The notes under the pieces were generated by a model. It saw only the letters and a program-made list of their open reading frames with translations, ran no database searches and was not told the origin of the DNA. A stretch of 64,000 nucleotides of DNA from Aquabacterium sp. (GTDB taxonomy: Bacteria; Pseudomonadota; Gammaproteobacteria; Burkholderiales; Burkholderiaceae_C), in NCBI RefSeq assembly GCF_030652515.1, contig NZ_JAUSAR010000073.1, forward strand, positions 62,001 to 126,000, given 5' to 3'. Numbering within the stretch: the first letter of the stretch is position 1; every line of letters begins with the position of its first letter. The translations under genes and the position numbers were made by a program. Positions 8,004 through 16,703 of this stretch are shown piece by piece.

Positions 8004-8725
8004 TGCGGCAAGGCGGCGTGGTGCGTCATGTCCACCTGCAGGGGCGTGATGGACACCAGGCCCTGCCGCGTGGCTTCGAAATCGGTGCCTTCACCCACAT
8101 CGCGGGCCTCGCCCGCCGGCCCGATCCAGTAGATGGGCTCGCCCCGGGGATTGGTCTGCGCGATGGCCGGGAAACTGGCGTGGCGGCGGCCCAGGCGCGT
8201 GGTGCGCCAGGGGGCGGCGTCGGCCTTGGCGTCGGCCGGGATGTTCACATTGAGCAGAAAGTGGCCCTGCTGTGGCGGCTTGGCCAGCACCGCCTCCACC
8301 ACGCGGCGGGCCACGCGGGCGGCCACATCCAGATGGGCCCAGCCCTTGTCGGTCAGCGAAAACGCGATGGACGGGATGCCGAACAGGTAACCCTCGGTGG
8401 CCGCGGCAACCGTGCCTGAGTAGAGGGTGTCGTCGCCCATGTTGGCGCCGTTGTTGATGCCCGACAGAACCAGGTCGGGCTTGGCGATCAAACCCGACGT
8501 CAACGCCAGGTGAACGCTGTCGGACGGGGTGCCCGTGACGAAGCGGAATCCGTTGGCGGCGGTGTGAACCGTGAGCGGCTGGTGCAGGGTCAGGGAGTTG
8601 GAGGTGCCGCTGGCGTTGCGCTCAGGGGCGAAAACGTCAATGGTGCCCAAACCCTGGCAGGCATCGACCAAAGCCTGGAGGCCGGGGGCCAGGTAGCCGT
8701 CGTCGTTGGCGATCAATATGTGCAT
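7973..8725 (-). CDS. surE: 5'/3'-nucleotidase SurE
   Basis: The 250-residue metal-dependent nucleoside monophosphate phosphatase is full length. It begins [11 protein letters not shown], with the metal-binding Asp8-Asp9 pair, and continues with SGTSNSLT and the [13 protein letters not shown] metal and phosphate motif. I chose ATG 8725 because the family starts directly with this strand; 26 further residues are open upstream. SurE contributes to stationary-phase and stress survival. It heads the surE-pcm-nlpD-rlmD run and is divergent from the response regulator gene, with 171 bp between them. A TACAAT hexamer on the minus strand (8738-8733) lies very close to the start, which would give an almost leaderless transcript, but no -35 supports it. 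Confidence 0.94.
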   Translation of the reverse strand: MHILIANDDGYLAPGLQALVDACQGLGTIDVFAPERNASGTSNSLTLHQPLTVHTAANGFRFVTGTPSDSVHLALTSGLIAKPDLVLSGINNGANMGDDTLYSGTVAAATEGYLFGIPSIAFSLTDKGWAHLDVAARVARRVVEAVLAKPPQQGHFLLNVNIPADAKADAAPWRTTRLGRRHASFPAIAQTNPRGEPIYWIGPAGEARDVGEGTDFEATRQGLVSITPLQVDMTHHAALPQWQTWVGQQP

Positions 8726-8783
8726 GTTGCCAATTGTAGGAGTGAGGACCACCCATCTCGGTGTTGGAACGATGCGATTTCGA

Positions 8784-8812
8784 ATGACGGCATGTGTAGA
8801 CATGCGGATAAT
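8784..8812 (+). promoter_or_regulatory. Promoter of the NarL-type regulator with a palindrome in its spacer
   Basis: ATGACG (8784-8789) and GATAAT (8807-8812) are separated by 17 nt. A perfect inverted repeat, GCATGT-GTAG-ACATGC (8790-8805), fills the spacer. An operator placed between -35 and -10 would let a bound dimer block RNA polymerase. A separate 8-bp inverted repeat, GACCACCC 8747-8754 and GGGTGGTC 8831-8838, flanks the promoter. Confidence 0.5.
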
Positions 8813-8896
8813 CGGAAGATTGTTCGCCCCGGGTGGTCAGGGGCGCAGATCAACCCCGGCTTGCCGCTTTTGGCAGCAAGCTTCGGGAGGGGCTCC

Positions 8897-9622
8897 ATGG
8901 CTGTCAAGGTTCTGATTCTCGAAGACAACCCGGTCGCCCGGGGCTTTTTGTGCCGTGTGGTGCGCGAAAGCTTCAGCGACATCAGCAGCATCGCCGAGGC
9001 TGGCGATCTCGAAGCCGCGCGCCGGCTGCTGGGCCACAGGGCAGGCGGTCGGGCGGCCGCCTGCGACGATCCCTACCAATTGATCATGGTCGATCTGGAG
9101 TTGCCCGACGGCAGCGGCCTGGAGTTGCTGACCGAGCTGGCCAACTACCCGGCCACGCGCATCGTGACCACGCTTTATTCCGACGACGAACATTTGTTTC
9201 CCGCCCTGCAATGCGGTGCCGATGGCTACCTGCTGAAAGAAGACCGCTTCGAGGTCCTGGTGGAAGAGTTGCAGAAAATCGTGCGCGGGCAGCCGCCCCT
9301 GTCGCCCGCCATTGCCCGCCGCCTGCTGACGCATTTCCGCACCGGCGATGGCTTGATGTCGGGCCATGCCCCGGCCGCCCCCGCGGCTGCGCCGGTCAGT
9401 GCCCCCGCCCCCTTGGCACCGCTGGACCACGAGCGCCTGACGCCGCGCGAAAGCGAAGTGCTCACTTACCTCAGCAAGGGGTTCACCATCAAGGAGATCG
9501 CGGCCTTGATGGGCATCAAATGGTTCACGGTCAACGACCACATCAAGTCCATCTACAAAAAACTGAACGTGTCCAGCCGTGCCGAAGCGGCGGTGCTGGC
9601 CAGCAAACAAGGCCTGGTCTGA
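8897..9622 (+). CDS. NarL/FixJ-family response regulator (REC plus LuxR HTH)
   Basis: The 241-residue protein has a receiver domain with acidic pocket LEDN, phospho-acceptor Asp66 in LIMVDLELPDGSG, and a conserved Lys in YLLKED. An Ala/Pro linker (about 155-180) joins it to a LuxR-type helix-turn-helix (LTPRESEVLTYLSKGFTIKEIAALMGI, then TVNDHIKSIYKKL). It is a DNA-binding transcription factor. ATG 8897 is chosen for its strong GGGAGG upstream and because it starts exactly at the first REC strand. The cognate kinase gene starts 10 nt downstream, so the two form an operon. A palindrome inside its promoter suggests autoregulation or another local repressor. Confidence 0.93.
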   Translation: MAVKVLILEDNPVARGFLCRVVRESFSDISSIAEAGDLEAARRLLGHRAGGRAAACDDPYQLIMVDLELPDGSGLELLTELANYPATRIVTTLYSDDEHLFPALQCGADGYLLKEDRFEVLVEELQKIVRGQPPLSPAIARRLLTHFRTGDGLMSGHAPAAPAAAPVSAPAPLAPLDHERLTPRESEVLTYLSKGFTIKEIAALMGIKWFTVNDHIKSIYKKLNVSSRAEAAVLASKQGLV

Positions 9623-9632
9623 GCGTCGCGCC

Positions 9633-11957
9633 ATGTCGGCCATGGACACATCGCCGCCCCGCGCTGCGCCTGATTTGCTGATCGGAGGCTCCGGCTACAT
9701 CCCCACGCTGGACGAGGTGCTGCAGGGTTCGCACGACCTGCCTCGCTGGATTGGCTGGCGTCTGCGCATGCTGGTGGGCGCGGTGCTGATGGGCTTCGTG
9801 CTGGTGCTGCTGGTGGGGCAATGGTTGTCCAGCCAGCCCCGGCTACCCGTCACCTTGCGCGCCACGGCGGAAGGCACGGTCCGCCTGCATTCGGTGGACA
9901 ACCCCGCGATGCAACGCCTGGAAGGCCACATCCTGGAAGGCCTGCGTGGCGAAGTGGTGCAGCCCTACGGCAGCACCCAGGTCCTGGAAACACCCATCGA
10001 AATGCTGGCCCTGCAACGCTCGGGGCGCTGGATCAGCGACGCCGAGCAACGCCAGCACTTCGTGAACCTGCACTTGGGTGTTGCTCGATTGCTGGAGGCC
10101 TTGCCAGACAACAACAAGGTGGTGCAATTGCAATTGGTCAATGCGCCTGACGAGCCGGTGCTGATCACGCCGCGCGGCTGGTCAGGCTTGAGCCCCTTGT
10201 TCTGGTTGCTGTCGGCCCTGGCCCTGACGCTTTTCGCCGTGGGGGCGGTGGTGGTGCTGGCCGGGCCGCAATTGCGCAACCTGGCCTACCTGGCCTTGGC
10301 GCTGAGCCAGGCGGGCCAATTGATGTTCATCGCGGTCGAAACCAACCTGGACCTGTTCCTGCCAGAGTGGTTCATGACGCTGGACATGCGTGCGCGTGGC
10401 GGGTTGGACCTGGTCACGGCCGCGGCCATGATCCAGGTGGCCGTGCTGCACCCCCGCCGCCTGAAAGGTTGGCCTTATTTCATGGCCCTGGGCTGGGCTG
10501 CCGCCGCGGGCCTGGGCATCACGGCCATGAGCCTGGACCACCCCAACAGTTGGCTTTGGCTGCACACCGGTTGCACGGTCATGACGGGGGCCGCCATCAT
10601 GCTGATGGGCGCCGCCTACCGCGCCTCGCCCCACCCGTTCACGCTGGTCTTGCAGCGCTTTTCAATCATCACGCTGGCGACCTGGGTGTTGCTGAGTGTG
10701 GCCGTGGCCAGGGGTGGCGCACGGCCCGACATGTTGCTCAACATCACCACCTTTGGCGTGATGACCTGGCACGTGTTCTTTGCCTCCGAACTGCTGCTGG
10801 CTCCTTACTTGTCGCGCTCCAAGCAGATCCTGCAGGAGTTCTCGCTGCTGGCCGCCTCCAGCACCGTGGCCGCTTCGCTGGACCTGTTGTTCGTGGCCGT
10901 GTTTTCGCTGGGCCAGTTCACGTCGATGACCTTGTCGCTGTTCCTGTCCTTTGGTGTGTACATGTCGGTGCGGCGCTGGCTGATGACCCGCCTGCCCGGG
11001 CGCGATCCCATCACCATGGAGCGGCTGTTCGAGCGGCTGTACCGCATGGCGCGCGAGCTGGAGCGCCGCCCGGCCAAGACCGATGACCTGCTGGCCCGAC
11101 TGATGCGCGAGTTGTTTGACCCGCTGGAAGTGACCGTGGCGCGTGGCGAGGTGTTCGCTTCTGAATTGCGCGGCAATGGCTCGGTGATGCTGGTGCGCCT
11201 GCCCTCTTTGCGGCCCAACAGGGAAGCCCCATCAAAACACGCCCTGGTGCTGAAGCACTCGAACAAAGGCCGACGACTGTTCACCTCTGAAGACGCGCGC
11301 CTGGCCGACCGGATCATCGACCAGTTGCACCGGGTGCTGAGCTTTGACCAGGCCGTGGAGCAAGGCCGCAGCGAAGAGCGCGTGCGCATCGCGCAAGATT
11401 TGCACGACGACATCGGCGCCCGCCTGCTGACCCTGATGTACCAGGCGCCCAACGCCAACATCGAGGAATACATCCGCCACACCTTGCAGGATTTGAAGAC
11501 GCTGACACGCGGACTGGCCGCGCAAAGCCATGGCCTGAGCGAAGCGGCTGGCGAATGGAAACGCGATCTGCACCAACGCCTGGGCTTTGCGCAATGCGAG
11601 CTGACCTGGCAGATGACGCAAGACTGCGACGTGACCTTGTCGATGGGCCAATGGTCAGCCCTGACCCGCATCCTGCGTGAGCTGGTCAACAACACCATCA
11701 GCCACGCGAAGGCATCGAAGGTGCAGGTGGTGCTGGTGCTGGCGAACGATCAGCTGTCGCTGACGGTGACCGACAACGGTTTGGGACGAGCCCCCGAAAC
11801 CTGGTCGCACGGCCTGGGATTGGGTGGTGTGCGCAAGCGCGTCAAGCAACTGGGAGGCACGGTGCGCTGGAGCGAAGCCGAGCCCAAGGGCGTGTGCTGC
11901 GAGGTCGTGGTCGAGAACTTCTCGGCCAGCGCGGGGCCGACGGGCGACGGGCTTTGA
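9633..11957 (+). CDS. Membrane histidine kinase, NarX/HPK7 class, with multi-helix sensor
   Basis: The 774-residue partner of the preceding regulator has one N-terminal helix (about 41-63) and an extracytoplasmic domain of about 120 residues. A block of roughly seven membrane helices follows, resembling the architecture of 7TMR-DISM sensors. The cytoplasmic part contains a GAF-like region, the HisKA_3 phosphorylation box QDLHDDIGARLL (His591), and a HATPase domain with LRELVNNTISHAKAS and VTDNGLGRAPE plus GLGLGGVRKR. The signal is unknown. ATG 9633 was chosen over an in-frame start 54 nt earlier that would overlap the regulator gene. It ends next to a hairpin-rich intergenic element and is convergent with the GspE-like gene. 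Confidence 0.9.
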   Translation: MSAMDTSPPRAAPDLLIGGSGYIPTLDEVLQGSHDLPRWIGWRLRMLVGAVLMGFVLVLLVGQWLSSQPRLPVTLRATAEGTVRLHSVDNPAMQRLEGHILEGLRGEVVQPYGSTQVLETPIEMLALQRSGRWISDAEQRQHFVNLHLGVARLLEALPDNNKVVQLQLVNAPDEPVLITPRGWSGLSPLFWLLSALALTLFAVGAVVVLAGPQLRNLAYLALALSQAGQLMFIAVETNLDLFLPEWFMTLDMRARGGLDLVTAAAMIQVAVLHPRRLKGWPYFMALGWAAAAGLGITAMSLDHPNSWLWLHTGCTVMTGAAIMLMGAAYRASPHPFTLVLQRFSIITLATWVLLSVAVARGGARPDMLLNITTFGVMTWHVFFASELLLAPYLSRSKQILQEFSLLAASSTVAASLDLLFVAVFSLGQFTSMTLSLFLSFGVYMSVRRWLMTRLPGRDPITMERLFERLYRMARELERRPAKTDDLLARLMRELFDPLEVTVARGEVFASELRGNGSVMLVRLPSLRPNREAPSKHALVLKHSNKGRRLFTSEDARLADRIIDQLHRVLSFDQAVEQGRSEERVRIAQDLHDDIGARLLTLMYQAPNANIEEYIRHTLQDLKTLTRGLAAQSHGLSEAAGEWKRDLHQRLGFAQCELTWQMTQDCDVTLSMGQWSALTRILRELVNNTISHAKASKVQVVLVLANDQLSLTVTDNGLGRAPETWSHGLGLGGVRKRVKQLGGTVRWSEAEPKGVCCEVVVENFSASAGPTGDGL

Positions 11958-11989
11958 GGTCGCGTTCAGTGCTTGGCTGACGCCACGGC

Positions 11990-12330
11990 TTTTTCTAGGT
12001 AGCGCGGGGCGCGGGCTGGGGCGGTCTCCGGCAGGGCTTCAGCCCTTTGTTCGCCCCGCCGGTGGCATGCCACAAACTGCCACCGTGCCACGCCACCAGC
12101 GGGGCGATCAGGGATGAGGCGGAGGCGGGCGGGGCGACTTCGGGGGCGGCGAGGCGCGCAGGCCATGGCGGGTTGCCCCTCGCGCAGCGAGGGGTCGGCG
12201 AGGACTGTCTGAGCTGGCCAACGGCCAGCGAGTTCCGCAGCCGCCCGTCGTGGCCGAGCACCGAGCGCAGTCCGCCGCAACGCGGTGGACCGCCACCATA
12301 GGAGCCCCGCCCGCCTCTGACTCATCCCCG
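11990..12330. repeat. GC-rich hairpin-packed intergenic element
   Basis: The 422-bp space between convergent genes (11958-12379) has no credible gene; small frames in it are arginine/proline-rich and unconvincing. It contains several near-perfect hairpins: CCCCTCGC-GCA-GCGAGGGG (12176-12194), GCTGGCC-AAC-GGCCAGC (12213-12229), and a 9-bp stem with an AAC loop around the GTCCGCC/GCGGTGGAC segment (about 12270-12290). A GTGGCATGCCAC palindrome lies near 12064. Clustered stems with 3-nt loops, two of them AAC, between gene tails look like a dispersed extragenic palindromic element, possibly also serving as a bidirectional terminator. Copy number cannot be judged from one window. Confidence 0.45.
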
Positions 12331-12379
12331 CCTCGCGCTGCCCATACAAAGCACGCCACAGGTCAAACCCAAACCCTGC

Positions 12380-14188
12380 TCACCCTTCCCACTGCGGCGT
12401 GTTGCGCAAAATTTCGTCCAGCGTGGTCACCCCTTCAGACACCTTCATGACACCCGACAAGCGCAAGGGACGCAGCCCCTCTTGCGCCGCCGCCTGGCGC
12501 AGCTTGGCCATGTCCACCGAAGGATTCATGGCCGCACGCAAAGCCTCGGTGATGGGCAGCAGTTCGTACAGGCCCACGCGGCCCTTGAAGCCCGTCATGC
12601 GGCACTCCAGGCACCCCACAGGCTGAAAAGGACGCAAGGTACCGTTCATGCGCCAAGGCTTGATGGAGGCAGCCAAGGTCTCGGGCGCCAACGCCTCGTC
12701 GGGCTTCTTGCACGCGGGGCACAAAGTGCGCACCAGGCGCTGGGCCAGCACGCCGATCACGGTGGCGCTGATCAGGTAAGGCGCCACGCCAATGTCGGTC
12801 AGGCGCGTGATGGCCGAGACTGCGTCGTTGGTGTGCAGCGTCGAGAACACCAGGTGGCCGGTCAAGGCGGCCTGGATGGCCATCTCGGCGGTTTCCAGGT
12901 CGCGGATTTCGCCAACCATGATGATGTCCGGGTCCTGACGCATCAACGCGCGCAGGCCATCGGCAAAGTTCAGGTCGATGTTGGACTGCACCTGCGTCTG
13001 GTTGAAAGAAGCCTCGATCATTTCGATCGGGTCTTCAATGGTGCAGACGTTGACATCGTCGGTGGCAATGCGCTTGAGCGTGGAGTACAGCGTGGTCGTC
13101 TTGCCCGAGCCCGTGGGGCCGGTGACCAGGATGATCCCGTGCGGACGCGAGACAAGGCCTTCCCAGGTCGTTTGTTCGCTGGGCGCAAAGCCCAGGGCCT
13201 CCAGCGACTTGACGGTGTTGTCAGGATCAAAAATCCGCATCACCAGCTTTTCGCCAAAGGCGGTGGGCATGGTGGACAAACGCATTTCGATTTCGTCGCC
13301 CGCCGGGTTGCGGGTCTTGATGCGGCCGTCCAGCGGCCGGCGCTTTTCAACAACGTCCATGCGGCCCAGCAGCTTGATCCGCGCCGTCATGGCCTGCATC
13401 ACCGACAGCGGCACTTGGTAGACCGTGTGCAGCACGCCGTCGATTCGGAAGCGGATGGCGCCCATCTCGCGGCGCGGTTCCAGGTGGATGTCGGAGGCGC
13501 GCTGGTCAAAAGCGTATTGCCACAGCCAGTCAACGACCTGGATGATGCCCTGGTCATTGGCGTCAAGTTGGCGGTTGGTCTTGCCCAGCTCGACCAACTG
13601 CTCGAAGTTGTGAGCCACGCTGTCGCCGGTCTTCTTGTTGGCGTCGCGGACCGATTTGGCCAGGGTGTAGAACTCGGTGCGGTAACGCTGCAGATCCAGC
13701 GGGCTGGACACGACCAGGCGCACGTTCTTCTTGGTGTGCGACAGGATCTCGTCCACCCAGGCCACGTCCAGCGGCTCGCTGGTGGCGATGGTGATTTCGT
13801 TCAGCCCCACCTGCACCGGCAGGCACTTGCGCCGCTCGGCATAGTTGATGGACATGACCTCAGACACGCGGGCCACGTCCACTTTCAAGGGATCGATGCG
13901 CAGGTAGCCCAGGCCCAGGTGCTTGGCCAGCCATTCGGTCAGGGCTTCCAGTTCCAGCACATGGTCGTTGTCGGCGCGCTTCAAGCCCATGGTGCCCAGG
14001 CGCACCAGCGGGTGCTGGGCACTGGTGCCCGCCGCAAAACGCTGGGCCACGCGCTCGCCTTCCTTGACGGTGATGATGCCGTCCTCGGTCAACCAGGCCA
14101 ACAGCCATTTCCAGTCCAGCGGCCCCTTGTGCGTGAGGGAGCGCTTTTTGGCAGGCTTGGCAGGTGCAGACGGGCTTGACGTGGTCAT
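12380..14188 (-). CDS. Stand-alone GspE/PilB-type secretion ATPase
   Basis: This 602-residue type II secretion/type IV pilus assembly ATPase has an N-terminal GspE domain (about 80-190). Its AAA core has Walker A GPTGSGKTTTL, the Asp box DDVNVCTIEDPIE, Walker B MVGEIRD and the His box STLHTND. A tetracysteine zinc motif (CPACKK and CLECR) lies in the C-terminal part. The start at 14188 is fixed by a 4-bp ATGA overlap with the upstream gene. No other gsp or pil gene is present in the window, so its membrane partners are elsewhere or it is an orphan. It is translationally coupled to a spermidine-synthase-like protein, which is unusual company for a secretion motor. Confidence 0.9.
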   Translation of the reverse strand: MTTSSPSAPAKPAKKRSLTHKGPLDWKWLLAWLTEDGIITVKEGERVAQRFAAGTSAQHPLVRLGTMGLKRADNDHVLELEALTEWLAKHLGLGYLRIDPLKVDVARVSEVMSINYAERRKCLPVQVGLNEITIATSEPLDVAWVDEILSHTKKNVRLVVSSPLDLQRYRTEFYTLAKSVRDANKKTGDSVAHNFEQLVELGKTNRQLDANDQGIIQVVDWLWQYAFDQRASDIHLEPRREMGAIRFRIDGVLHTVYQVPLSVMQAMTARIKLLGRMDVVEKRRPLDGRIKTRNPAGDEIEMRLSTMPTAFGEKLVMRIFDPDNTVKSLEALGFAPSEQTTWEGLVSRPHGIILVTGPTGSGKTTTLYSTLKRIATDDVNVCTIEDPIEMIEASFNQTQVQSNIDLNFADGLRALMRQDPDIIMVGEIRDLETAEMAIQAALTGHLVFSTLHTNDAVSAITRLTDIGVAPYLISATVIGVLAQRLVRTLCPACKKPDEALAPETLAASIKPWRMNGTLRPFQPVGCLECRMTGFKGRVGLYELLPITEALRAAMNPSVDMAKLRQAAAQEGLRPLRLSGVMKVSEGVTTLDEILRNTPQWEG

Positions 14189-14988
14189 GTCGTCGGTCGG
14201 GGGGTGAAAGTGGACAAAAGCTTGAGCCATTTTCCCGCTGGCAGCTCAAATCTGTTTTGTAAAGTTTCGGCCCGTTCCGCCAGTATTTCTCGGCTTGGCA
14301 GGTCGAAGCCCTTCCAGGCCAGGACAACGGTATTGCCTTCGCGGGTGGGTTTGAGCATGGCAGTTCGGCCAGGGCCGAAGGCGGCGGCGATGCGGGCCGA
14401 GCTGACCGCAAAGCTGGCGTCGCGGCCAAACAGGTTCACGCTCATCACGCCGCCATCGTCCAGCAGGCGCCAGCAATCGCGGTAAAAGGCCTCGTCGTCC
14501 AGCACAGGGCTGGCCGCTTCCTGGTCGTACAGGTCAACGCACAGGGCATCGGCGCTGGCGGCGTGGTCGGCGTTGGCCACGTACTTGGCGGCGTCAAGCT
14601 GCACCACTTTGAGGCGCTCGTCGTTGTCCGGCAGGTTGAACCAGTTGCGGCACACACCGATCACGGTCGGGTTGATCTCGACCGCCGTGGTGCTGGCCAC
14701 TCTCAAAACGGCGTGGCAATGTTTGGTGATGGCCGCCGCGCCCAGGCCCAGTTGCACGCAGCGCGTGTCAGGCAAGGCGGACAGCTCGCGCAAAAGCAAC
14801 CAGGACATCATGCGCTGGATGTACTCCAGCTCAAGTTTGAGCGGTTTGCTGACGCGCATGGCGCCCTGGATCCAGGGCGTATCCAGGTGAAGGCACCTCA
14901 CACCACGGGATTCCGACAGCGTGGCTTCTGGCAATTTAAGTTTGCGCTTCACAGGTCGATAAGTAGAAACAGTCAAGAGCGTGGCCAT
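14185..14988 (-). CDS. Spermidine-synthase-like SAM-fold protein
   Basis: The 267-residue protein has the Rossmann fold of polyamine aminopropyltransferases: VQLGLGAAAITK corresponds to the SAM-binding loop, TAVEINPTVI to the acidic strand end, and DALCVDLYDQEA to the catalytic region. The aminopropyltransferase signature is weak, so it may be a methyltransferase-like relative rather than a true spermidine synthase. ATG 14988 is preferred; 30 more in-frame residues (to 15078) resemble a hydrophobic leader but lack a ribosome site. Its stop overlaps the GspE start by 4 bp, implying co-translation. It is divergent from the carboxylesterase gene. Confidence 0.75.
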   Translation of the reverse strand: MATLLTVSTYRPVKRKLKLPEATLSESRGVRCLHLDTPWIQGAMRVSKPLKLELEYIQRMMSWLLLRELSALPDTRCVQLGLGAAAITKHCHAVLRVASTTAVEINPTVIGVCRNWFNLPDNDERLKVVQLDAAKYVANADHAASADALCVDLYDQEAASPVLDDEAFYRDCWRLLDDGGVMSVNLFGRDASFAVSSARIAAAFGPGRTAMLKPTREGNTVVLAWKGFDLPSREILAERAETLQNRFELPAGKWLKLLSTFTPRPTT

Positions 14989-15090
14989 CAGTGTCGCACG
15001 GGGTGCAAAGCCACCTAGGGAGACCGCGAATACCAAGGCCACCGGGTAAACAAGTTTGACTGCGTCCACTTTTGTCATAAGGGATCACTC

Positions 15091-16695
15091 ATGCAACTGA
15101 CATCGACACTGGGCCGAAGCATCTCGGCACTGGTGCTGGCCATTGGCGCCAACACCTTGGCCCTGGCGGCCGACCCCATCCTCCACACTGACCAGGGCCA
15201 AGCAAGGGGGATCGCCAGCAGTGGCGTCTCACGCTTTCTGGGGCTGCCTTTTGCGGCGCCCCCAGTGGGCGATCTGCGCTGGAAGGCGCCGCAGCTACCA
15301 GCGGCCTGGTCCGGCGTGCGCGATGCCACGCAGTTCGCCAACGTCTGCCCGCAAGAGCCCAGTGCTTTTTCAGGGCGCTCCGAAACGGAGGACTGCCTCT
15401 ACCTGAATGTTTACCGGCCTGACAACAGCACTGGTCAGCCCCTGCCCGTGATGGTGTGGCTCCATGGTGGCGGCTACGTGCTGGGCGCGGGCTCTCACTA
15501 TGATGGCGCCCCGTTGGCGCGCCAGGCCAATGCGGTGGTCGTGACGGTGAACTACCGCCTGGGCGTGTTCGGCTTCATGGCCCTGCCCGGCTTGCAAGCA
15601 GAAAACGCCGCCGCCAACTACGGCATCCAGGACCAGCAAGCCGCCTTGCGCTGGGTCAAGCAGCACGCCAGTCGGCTGGGCGGCGATCCGAGTCGCATCA
15701 CCCTCTTTGGGCAATCTGCGGGAGGCAACAGCGCGTGCCTGCACCTGCTGTCGCCAGGGTCTGCAGGCCTGTTCAACGGGGCCATCTCGCAAAGCGGCCC
15801 TTGCGTGTTGCTGCGCAACGTGCCGCTGGCAGAGATCCATGACCAGTCCGAGGTGCTGTCCCAAAGCCTGGGCTGCCCCAGCGGCCCCCATCAACTGGCC
15901 TGCATGCGCCAGCAAAGCACGGTGGCCTTGATGAACGCCACGCCGCCCAACCTGGACATCATCTACAGCAAGCCGCCTTGGGTGCCCGCCATCGACAGGG
16001 TGGTGCTGCCGGAGGCGGCGGACAAGCTGCTTCAAAGCGGGCGCATCAACAAGGTGCCCGTGATGTTTGGCGGCACCCACGACGAGGGCCGCCTGTTCGT
16101 GGCGCTGACCTTCCACCTGGGGCAGCAACGGGGCGTGACGGCCGCGGACCACAGCCTGGCCATGCGCGGCATGGTGGGGCCCACCTTGGCCCCTTTGTTC
16201 ACGGACGTGCTGTACTCGCCCGCCCGGTACGGATCGCTCGACAAGGCCCTGGCCGCCGCAGTGACCGACAACTTCTACGCCTGCAGTTCACAAAGCGACG
16301 TTCGGACTTTGTCTGGCTTCACCAAAGCCTACGCCTTCGAGTTCAACGACCCGAACGCACCCGGTGCCGCGCCCGACCCTTACTTCGCGTGGAACGCCTA
16401 CCACTCGGCCGAGCTGGCCTACATCTTCCAAGGCGAAACGCCCTCACCGGTGTTCACCACTGCGCAGCAAACCCTGGCCGACCAGATGGTGAAGTACTGG
16501 GCCAATTTCGCGGCCAAGGGTGATCCCAACGGCCCGGGCCTGCCGCGCTGGAGCCGCTTCAACAGGCTCAGCGCACCGGTTCAGGACCTGGCACCCGGCG
16601 CCGTCACGACCACGCGCTTTGGGCAGTTCGAGCGCGATCACCAATGCGGTGTGTGGGCCACCGTGCATGCCTTGAGGAAACTGAACGCGCTATAA
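15091..16695 (+). CDS. Secreted type B carboxylesterase
   Basis: The 534-residue alpha/beta-hydrolase is of the carboxylesterase/cholinesterase family. A Sec signal peptide ends near ALALAAD (residues 1-27). The catalytic triad is visible: Ser209 in LFGQSAGG, Glu in GGTHDEGRLF and His in AYHSAEL. The oxyanion motif WLHGGGYVLG and the family marker EDCLYLNVY are intact. It probably hydrolyses carboxylic esters in the periplasm or outside the cell. ATG 15091 has AAGGGATC just upstream. Another ester hydrolase, the lipase at 23.2 kb, is in the same window but not in the same operon. Confidence 0.92.
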   Translation: MQLTSTLGRSISALVLAIGANTLALAADPILHTDQGQARGIASSGVSRFLGLPFAAPPVGDLRWKAPQLPAAWSGVRDATQFANVCPQEPSAFSGRSETEDCLYLNVYRPDNSTGQPLPVMVWLHGGGYVLGAGSHYDGAPLARQANAVVVTVNYRLGVFGFMALPGLQAENAAANYGIQDQQAALRWVKQHASRLGGDPSRITLFGQSAGGNSACLHLLSPGSAGLFNGAISQSGPCVLLRNVPLAEIHDQSEVLSQSLGCPSGPHQLACMRQQSTVALMNATPPNLDIIYSKPPWVPAIDRVVLPEAADKLLQSGRINKVPVMFGGTHDEGRLFVALTFHLGQQRGVTAADHSLAMRGMVGPTLAPLFTDVLYSPARYGSLDKALAAAVTDNFYACSSQSDVRTLSGFTKAYAFEFNDPNAPGAAPDPYFAWNAYHSAELAYIFQGETPSPVFTTAQQTLADQMVKYWANFAAKGDPNGPGLPRWSRFNRLSAPVQDLAPGAVTTTRFGQFERDHQCGVWATVHALRKLNAL

Positions 16696-16703
16696 ATCGG
16701 GTG

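Noticed and set aside
12047..12359. Short frames inside the hairpin-rich intergenic element
   Set aside because: They are Arg/Pro/Ser-rich, overlap on both strands, lack ribosome sites and coincide with palindromes.
12482..14179. Plus-strand frame of about 565 codons opposite the GspE-like gene
   Set aside because: The minus-strand gene has every ATPase motif in place; the opposite frame is a composition artefact.
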